This document shows positions 14,021 through 18,380 of a stretch of 18,380 nucleotides of DNA, one piece after another. The stretch is from an uncultured Collinsella sp. (GTDB taxonomy: Bacteria; Actinomycetota; Coriobacteriia; Coriobacteriales; Coriobacteriaceae). The notes beneath the pieces were generated by a model that was not told the origin of the DNA, ran no database searches, and saw only the letters and a program-made list of their open reading frames with translations. Numbering within the stretch: the stretch's first letter is position 1; each line of letters begins with the position of its first letter. Location: positions 1-18,380 of the forward strand of contig USHA01000039.1 in assembly GCA_900554325.1 (NCBI GenBank), read 5' to 3'. Position numbers and translations under genes: made by a program.

Positions 14021-14032
14021 CGATAGAAAAAG

Positions 14033-14064
14033 ACGGCGGGCCCGAATCTGCTCGGACCCGCCGT
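14033..14064. terminator. Terminator between convergent nagA and flavodoxin genes
   Basis: ACGGCGGGCCCGA and TCGGACCCGCCGT form a 13-bp stem with one mismatch and a 6-base loop. On the - strand it is followed by CTTTTTCT, so it serves the flavodoxin gene best. It can also end nagA transcripts, with a poor T-tract on that side. Confidence 0.8.
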
Positions 14065-14095
14065 ATGGGTTAAACGCTCAAAAGCACCTTCACAG

Positions 14096-14680
14096 TTACA
14101 GCTTGTTAGCGATCTTCTTTGCCGTGCGCTTGACGCCGGCCACCAGGCCTCCCGCAGGATGCTCCTTCTCGTAGGCTAGGCGCTTCTCGCGCTTGGCGTA
14201 CTCTTCGACGATGATGTCGCCATACTCGTCTTCGATCTTGTCGAAGAAGTCGACGGCGCCCTTAATTTCCTCAGCGGTCGGGTGTCCCTTTTGGACGCCG
14301 CCGGCGAGTTTGAACGGCCCCCACGTATCAAAGCCGGGACAGCCGTAGACACCCATAAAGATGGCCTGCCTCATGCGGCAGATGCCATCGATATCCTTGC
14401 CGTACCACTTGTTTTTGCCACCGTAGGTCATAAGGCCAAACACCTTGTCCTGCGGCTGCAGCACGTTGGTCAGTACACGTGCCATATCCTTGTCGATCTC
14501 GGAGTAATAGATGCCCGTGGCGACGCCGATTAGATGGTATTCGTGCAGGTTGGGATACTCGTTTTTACCGAGCGCCTTGACGTCGAGGGTATCGATCTCG
14601 GGGTGTGCCTCGACGATGGCGTCCACGAGCTTTTTCGTATTGCCGTGGTGGCGTGAGGCATAAAGGATGATGGTTCGCAT
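14096..14680 (-). CDS. Flavodoxin-family protein
   Basis: This 194-residue protein has a flavodoxin-like N-terminal domain. It starts MRTIILYASRHHGNTKKLVD, where S/T-x-x-G-N-T is the FMN phosphate loop, and continues with LIGVATGIYYSEIDKDM and KVFGLMTYGGKNKWYGKDI, the later flavin-contact loops. The C-terminal 50 residues are charged and basic and end KRTAKKIANKL, possibly a membrane-surface helix. The frame extends upstream to 14734, but the ATG at 14680 aligns with the family and has GAAAGG before it. It probably carries electrons to an unknown partner. It is transcribed against all neighbours and has no visible link to the sugar pathway, so it appears to be an insertion into the locus or an independent unit. 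Confidence 0.85.
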   Translation of the reverse strand: MRTIILYASRHHGNTKKLVDAIVEAHPEIDTLDVKALGKNEYPNLHEYHLIGVATGIYYSEIDKDMARVLTNVLQPQDKVFGLMTYGGKNKWYGKDIDGICRMRQAIFMGVYGCPGFDTWGPFKLAGGVQKGHPTAEEIKGAVDFFDKIEDEYGDIIVEEYAKREKRLAYEKEHPAGGLVAGVKRTAKKIANKL

Positions 14681-14836
14681 AAGAAGGCCTTTCAGCTGTA
14701 ATTGCATCAATGTCTGTATGGTACCCCGTTGCATGGCTGGGATACCGGACGCATCGATGAACGTGCGGGTTTGTCCTTTGGTCAGGGTCGAGACGGGTTC
14801 TTGCGAGCAAAAAGCAGTTGTTCGAAAGGATGGGCA

Positions 14837-15718
14837 ATGGAATACGCTCTTTCCAACGATTCGATTTCTATTAAGGTTTCCACAGCCGGTGGCTCATTCA
14901 CCTCAATCGAGGCCGACGGTCGCGAGTATCTGTGGCAGGGCGATCCTGCCGTGTGGTCCGGTCAGGCGCCGATCTGCTTCCCGATTTGCGGTGGTCTGCG
15001 CGATGGCAATGCCATGACGTTCGCCGGACATCATGTGAAGCTCGCTCGCCACGGGTTTGCGCGCAAGCAGGAGTGGAAGCTGCTGAGCCAGAGCGAGAAC
15101 GAACTGGCGATGTGCCTGGCTTCGGAGGATAACGCCGCGCTGCTGAGCGATTATCCGTATCCGTTTAAGCTTGTCGCCCGCTATACGCTCGAGGACGCTG
15201 CCGTGCGCGTTTCCTACGAGGTCACCAACGAGGGCACCGAGGACATGCCGTTCTTTATCGGCGGTCATCCCGGCTTTAGGTGTCCGCTCGATGAGGGCGA
15301 GGCCTATACGGACTACGAGTTGCGCTTTGAGAAGGACGAGGCTGCGGAGCTCTGCACCGCTGTCCCTTCGACTGGCTTGATTGATGTGGACAGGCGCTCC
15401 AAGAACCCCATGGTGGGAAAGACACTGCCTCTGTCGCATGAGCTCTTCGATTTTGCGGAGACCATCTTTGATGTGCTCGAGAGCCGTCAGGTCACGCTTT
15501 CCAAGAAGGGCGAGGACAAAGGCGTTTGCCTGAGCTTTGAGGGCTTCCCGTATCTCATTGTGTGGAGTAAGCCCGAGGGCGATTTTGTGGCAGTTGAACC
15601 CTGGGGTGGCCTTTCGACCTGCTCCGATGAGGACGACGTGCTTGAGCATAAGCGCGGCTGCCTTGTCGCCAAGCCCAAGGAGACCGTCGTTCGCTCGTTC
15701 ACGATTGAGATTCTGTAA
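14837..15718 (+). CDS. Aldose 1-epimerase family protein, LacX-like
   Basis: This is a 293-residue galactose-mutarotase-fold protein of the LacX-like branch. Conserved features are the opening AGGSFTSIEADGREYLWQGD, PICFPICGGLRDG, and HGFARKQEW (the arginine/histidine segment that binds sugar). The catalytic histidine is in FIGGHPGFRCPL, and the glutamate is in VAVEPWGGLST near residue 255. Such proteins interconvert anomers of sugars or sugar phosphates. lacX also accompanies the tagatose-6-phosphate genes in the lactococcal lac operon, which matches the kinase gene 59 bp downstream. The open frame begins at 14702, but the ATG at 14837 after GAAAGGA fits the fold. It probably shares a transcript with the kinase. 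The substrate is inferred. Confidence 0.88.
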   Translation: MEYALSNDSISIKVSTAGGSFTSIEADGREYLWQGDPAVWSGQAPICFPICGGLRDGNAMTFAGHHVKLARHGFARKQEWKLLSQSENELAMCLASEDNAALLSDYPYPFKLVARYTLEDAAVRVSYEVTNEGTEDMPFFIGGHPGFRCPLDEGEAYTDYELRFEKDEAAELCTAVPSTGLIDVDRRSKNPMVGKTLPLSHELFDFAETIFDVLESRQVTLSKKGEDKGVCLSFEGFPYLIVWSKPEGDFVAVEPWGGLSTCSDEDDVLEHKRGCLVAKPKETVVRSFTIEIL

Positions 15719-15777
15719 TTCCGTTTTGTCGACTCGTATCGCGAGGCACAAGGAGCCTGCGAGATAAGGAGCTAAAA

Positions 15778-16713
15778 ATGATCCTCACCGTTACGATGAA
15801 CCCGTCCGTCGATACGCGCTATCAGCTCGATGAGCTCGTCATCGACGACGTCAACCGCGTGACGCCCGAAAAGACCGCCGGCGGTAAGGGCCTCAACGTG
15901 GCCCGCGTCCTGGGCCAGCTGGGCGACGATGTCGTGGCAACCGGCCTGCTTGGTGGTCATATGGGCGCCTATATGGCCGAGCTCATGGATGCCAACGGCA
16001 TTAAGAATGATTTTGTGCCCATCAAGGGCGAGACCCGCATCTGCCTCAATATCCTTCATGCTGGCAACCAGACCGAGTTGCTCGAGAGCGGCCCGACGAT
16101 TGCCCCCGAGGAGCTCGATGCCTTTACCGCCAAGTTCGCCGAGCTTGCGAGCAAGGCCGATGTCGTTACCATCTCGGGTTCGCTGCCCCGCGGCGTCGAG
16201 GCGGACTACTATGCCAAGATCACGGGCATTGCCGAGAACGCCGGCGCCAAGGTGCTGCTCGATACCTCGGGTGCCTCGCTTGAGGCTGCGCTCAAGTCCG
16301 AGGTCAAGCCTGAGCTGGTTAAGCCTAACCTGACCGAAATTAACGGCCTTCTGGGCACGAGCTTTACCACCGACGATGTGGACGAGCTCCGTTCCGCGCT
16401 CGCCTCTGACGCCCGCTTCTCCGATATCCCCTGGGTCGTCGTGTCCATGGGCGCTGCCGGCTCCGTTGGCTTCCACAATGGTCGTGCGTTCCGCGCAAAG
16501 ACGCCCGATATCCCTGCCGTTAACGCAACAGGCTCTGGCGACTCCACTATCGCAGGCTTCGCGCATGCCATCGCTGCTGGCGCAGACGACGAGACGGTGC
16601 TGCGTACCGCCAACACTTGCGGCAAGCTCAACGCCATGGATCCCATGACTGGCCACTTGGTTATGGACCGTTGGGACGAGGTTTACAACGGCGTTGTCGT
16701 GACTGAGCTGTAA
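15778..16713 (+). CDS. lacC: PfkB-family kinase, probable tagatose-6-phosphate kinase (LacC/1-phosphofructokinase type)
   Basis: This is a 311-residue kinase of the LacC/FruK branch of the ribokinase superfamily. It begins MILTVTMNPSVDTRYQLDEL, has the sugar-phosphate loop GGKGLNVAR at residues 35-43, and has SGSLPRGV in the middle. The ATP/anion-hole signature is NATGSGDS (249-256), with catalytic base D255. LacC and FruK are hard to separate by sequence. The position behind a LacX-like gene in an AgaS/NagA locus, and the absence of fruA or fruR next to it, favour tagatose-6-P to tagatose-1,6-bisphosphate. ATAAGGAG precedes the ATG. The aldolase for the product is not in the window. Confidence 0.85.
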   Translation: MILTVTMNPSVDTRYQLDELVIDDVNRVTPEKTAGGKGLNVARVLGQLGDDVVATGLLGGHMGAYMAELMDANGIKNDFVPIKGETRICLNILHAGNQTELLESGPTIAPEELDAFTAKFAELASKADVVTISGSLPRGVEADYYAKITGIAENAGAKVLLDTSGASLEAALKSEVKPELVKPNLTEINGLLGTSFTTDDVDELRSALASDARFSDIPWVVVSMGAAGSVGFHNGRAFRAKTPDIPAVNATGSGDSTIAGFAHAIAAGADDETVLRTANTCGKLNAMDPMTGHLVMDRWDEVYNGVVVTEL

Positions 16714-16730
16714 GAGTTTGGGCGACGGCT

Positions 16731-16878
16731 CCGGCATCGCTTGCTAGCTCATGTTGACGACAAGTGCGGTAGCATTATGCCGGGGCGCGACGCCGACTCT
16801 GCCGTGTTCAATCCCGACCTTACCCTGGTCGAGACGTATGTGGGCGGCAACAGCGGCGGTAACGCGTTTATCGAGTAG
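16731..16878 (+). pseudogene. Decayed 3' end of a second nagA gene
   Basis: From 16750 to the TAG at 16878 one frame encodes 43 residues that match the last 43 of the intact deacetylase at about 75% (for example DKCGSIMPGRDAD, then LTLVETYVGG, then GNAF-I-E). No start codon or upstream domain is present. Similarity continues to about 16731 only if small insertions are allowed (CCGGCA-CGCT-TG), so the remainder is frameshifted and lost. Many differences are synonymous (GGT/GGC, ATT/ATC), which suggests a former functional paralogue rather than a recent duplication. It lies between the kinase and the YhcH gene, 18 bp after the kinase stop. Confidence 0.85.
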
Positions 16879-16910
16879 CCGCCAAAGAAACGATCCGAGA
16901 GGGGATTTAG

Positions 16911-17384
16911 ATGATTTACGGTGCATTGGGCGATATCGAGGAATACCGCGGAATGCTCAAGGGCCTCGATGTGCTGATTGACTGGCTCGAGGAGAACGAT
17001 CCGGCGCAGCTCGAGGTCGGCAGCCATCCGATTCTGGGCGACAAGGTCTATGCGAACGTCATGGCTCCCACGACGCGTCCCGAGGCCGAGGCTCACTATG
17101 AGACGCATCAGCGCTATCACGACCTGCAGATCGATGTCGAGGGTCGAGAGGCCTTTAAGGTCGCTACGGGCAGCTTGACGCTGGTCCAGGAGTTTGACGA
17201 GAAGGACGACTACGATCTGGTCGATTCCGACGCCTCGATCGCCGGCGATCTTGCTGACGATAAGTTTGCACTGTTCGTTGCCGGCGAGCCTCATATGCCC
17301 ACGCTCGAGTTCCCGGGCGATGGCGCGCAGCCGGTCAAGAAGATCTGCTTTAAGCTGCTTGCAGACGCTTACTGGGAGGAGTAG
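16911..17384 (+). CDS. YhcH/YjgK/YiaL (EbgC-like) family protein
   Basis: This is a 157-residue single-domain beta-sandwich protein (DUF386). It has the family start MIYG, HYETHQRYHDLQIDVEGRE at residues 62-80, with E64, H66 and H70 as likely metal ligands. The end motif GEPHMPTLEFPGDGAQPVKK has H128 and K143/K144. EbgC is the small subunit of evolved beta-galactosidase, and relatives accompany sialic acid and other sugar operons, where an anomerase or mutarotase role has been proposed. Here it closes the LacX-LacC segment, which fits help with galactose-type sugar anomers (inference). GAGAGGGG precedes the ATG. The gap of 197 bp to the kinase is occupied by the nagA remnant, so the pair may once have been a tighter operon. 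Confidence 0.88.
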   Translation: MIYGALGDIEEYRGMLKGLDVLIDWLEENDPAQLEVGSHPILGDKVYANVMAPTTRPEAEAHYETHQRYHDLQIDVEGREAFKVATGSLTLVQEFDEKDDYDLVDSDASIAGDLADDKFALFVAGEPHMPTLEFPGDGAQPVKKICFKLLADAYWEE

Positions 17385-17442
17385 CGCGCTGCTCGGCTGA
17401 GCTGTTCGTATGCTGGCGTGATTCCATTGAGGAGCGCGCTTG

Positions 17443-17499
17443 AGCCCCGTTAATCGCGGTTCCCTTGGGGATTGCGGTTGGCGGGGCTTTCTGTTTTTG
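17443..17499 (+). terminator. Terminator after the YhcH-like gene
   Basis: AGCCCCG (17443-17449) pairs with CGGGGCT (17482-17488). The stem extends inward by several pairs including wobbles, and is followed by TTCTGTTTTT. Between 17500 and 17561 I see nothing functional. Confidence 0.82.
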
Positions 17500-17561
17500 A
17501 GTAGGGGAGTTGAGGCCGTTACGATACGTGGATTGGCGCACGCGCACTCAAAATCGGCAAC

Positions 17562-17584
17562 AAAAAAGCCGCCCGAAGGCGGCT
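17562..17584 (-). terminator. Terminator of the tRNA-Thr gene
   Basis: On the - strand AGCCGCC-TTCG-GGCGGCT is followed by TTTTTG: a perfect 7-bp stem with a stable UUCG loop, 11 bp downstream of the tRNA 3' end. Confidence 0.92.
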
Positions 17585-17595
17585 ATCTTGTGCAA

Positions 17596-17671
17596 TGGAG
17601 CCAGCGACCGGGCTCGAACCGGTGACCCCCGCTTTACGAGAGCGGTGCTCTACCAACTGAGCTACGCTGGC
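17596..17671 (-). tRNA. tRNA-Thr (anticodon CGU)
   Basis: This is a 76-nt cloverleaf on the - strand. The acceptor is GCCAGCG / CGCTGGC, the D arm is GCTCAGTTGGTAGAGC, and the anticodon stem CCGCT / AGCGG has loop CTCGTAA, giving anticodon CGU for ACG codons. The T arm is CCGGTTCGAGCCCGG. The discriminator base U and the CCA end are encoded. ACG is well used in this G/C-rich genome. Confidence 0.96.
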
Positions 17672-17710
17672 GGCCATGTGGTGACGCAACTGAGGCGTCA
17701 ACGGCTGTCT

Positions 17711-17739
17711 ATGATACGGGACATCGCACATCCGCGCAA
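17711..17739 (-). promoter_or_regulatory. Probable promoter of the tRNA-Thr gene
   Basis: On the - strand TTGCGC (-35) and TATCAT (-10) are 17 bp apart, giving a leader of about 30-35 nt before the tRNA. The leader can form a hairpin from TGACGC / GCGTCA (17682-17700). Confidence 0.5.
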
Positions 17740-17828
17740 GTGTTCTGACGGCTTTTCTCACTTTAAATGCACTAATATTGGAGACGCGATGTCTTGCTCT
17801 TACGAGTCTCAAACAGAATGGGACTGCC

Positions 17829-18341
17829 ATGGCTCAACCCAAGATCCTTCTCACGCGTATCGATGACCGGTTTATTTACGGGCAAGACGTCGAGCTGTGG
17901 AACGAGGCTATGGGTTCCAACCTCGTCCTAATCGTCAACGACGAGATTGCGGCGGATTCGCGCAAGTGGGCGCCTATGAGGGTCGCGGCGCCCGAGGGCG
18001 TGTGGACGCGGTTTTTCTCGGTGCAAAGGACCATCGACATCATTCATGCCGCAACGCCGCGCCAATGGATTCTCATCATGGTGGCGTCGCCCGCGGATGC
18101 GCTCGCGCTGGTCAAGGGCGGTGTGCCCATTACCAAGATCAGTATCGGTCACATGCAAGCAGGGGAGGGCAAGCGTCCCGCGACGCCCACAGTTGCCGTA
18201 GACGACACAGACGTCGCCGCCTTCAAAGAGCTGCAAGAACTCGGCATAGAGCTAGAAATCCGCTCCCTCCCCAGCTCCAATCCCGACCCCATTCAACTAG
18301 TCGTTGGGGACACCCTTGGCACTTGGGGACGTTCCTTTTAA
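17829..18341 (+). CDS. PTS mannose-family IIB homologue lacking the active-site histidine
   Basis: This is a 170-residue protein, colinear with and about 55% identical by eye to the IIB at 8090-8572. At the phosphorylation site it reads RIDDRFIYGQDVELW where the active protein has RIDNRLVHGQVATQW: Tyr17 (codon TAC) replaces the phospho-accepting His17, and the following residues also differ. The rest of the fold is retained (AAPEGVWTRFFSVQRTID, ALVKGGVPITKISIGHM, DVAAFKELQELGIELEIR). The last 20 residues diverge and extend the protein. Phosphotransfer by the normal route is therefore not expected. It may be a regulatory or decoy IIB, or a gene in early decay, although the frame is intact. There is no strong Shine-Dalgarno before the ATG. 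No other PTS subunit is adjacent. Confidence 0.82.
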   Translation: MAQPKILLTRIDDRFIYGQDVELWNEAMGSNLVLIVNDEIAADSRKWAPMRVAAPEGVWTRFFSVQRTIDIIHAATPRQWILIMVASPADALALVKGGVPITKISIGHMQAGEGKRPATPTVAVDDTDVAAFKELQELGIELEIRSLPSSNPDPIQLVVGDTLGTWGRSF

Positions 18342-18380
18342 TATGAGCAGGACATTGTCAAGAGGCAAAATCGGGCCTGG

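Noticed and set aside
16751..16981. + strand open frame starting at the ATG at 16751
   Set aside because: It is the wrong frame of the nagA remnant; the homologous reading is one base earlier.
17596..17671. tRNA gene as an integration (att) site for a mobile element
   Set aside because: No integrase gene and no repeated tRNA 3' segment is seen in the window on either side.

Overview
The window looks like the chromosome of a gut Coriobacteriia member, most likely Collinsella or a close relative. The reasons are G/C-rich third codon positions, many GCC/GAC/GAG/CTG codons, strong Shine-Dalgarno sequences, a CCA-encoding tRNA gene and the gene content. The genus is inferred from style; no marker gene proves it. 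The one clearly A/T-richer stretch is the long intergenic region around 6655-7200.

Region 1 (1-5700, + strand): a DegV-type fatty-acid-binding protein comes first. Next is a compact four-gene unit with 5, 15 and 6 bp gaps: a 3-hydroxyisobutyrate-dehydrogenase-like enzyme with a 51-residue His/Cys-rich tail, a small membrane protein, a HEAT-repeat protein and a probable NAD-type isocitrate dehydrogenase. After two hairpins comes a membrane-anchored protein with a SurA-like helical domain, closed by a strong terminator.

Region 2 (5731-6655, - strand): an XRE regulator and a DUF2975-type membrane protein form a pair. The start of the DUF2975 gene appears frame-disrupted, and a perfect palindrome lies in the probable promoter.

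Region 3 (6655-17384): a GalNAc / galacto- or lacto-N-biose type utilisation locus, comparable to aga clusters and to gnb of Lactobacillus casei. A regulatory region leads into a mannose-family PTS operon (IIA, YajC, IIB, IIC, IID). It is followed by a GntR/UTRA regulator, an AgaS-type sugar-phosphate isomerase/deaminase and an N-acetylhexosamine-6-phosphate deacetylase. Then come a flavodoxin on the opposite strand, a LacX-like aldose epimerase, a LacC-type tagatose-6-phosphate kinase, a decayed 3' fragment of a second deacetylase gene, and a YhcH/EbgC-like protein. The inferred route is PTS uptake as amino-sugar 6-phosphate, deacetylation, deamination/isomerisation to tagatose-6-P, then phosphorylation to tagatose-1,6-bisphosphate. 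No aldolase or glycoside hydrolase is in the window. A 13-bp palindromic sequence is shared exactly by the promoters of the PTS operon and agaS, which makes it the best candidate operator of the GntR protein.

Region 4 (17385-18380): terminators, a tRNA-Thr(CGU) gene on the - strand, and a complete but apparently inactive second PTS IIB protein, in which the phospho-accepting histidine is a tyrosine. This is the most unusual gene here, together with the metal-binding tail on the dehydrogenase.
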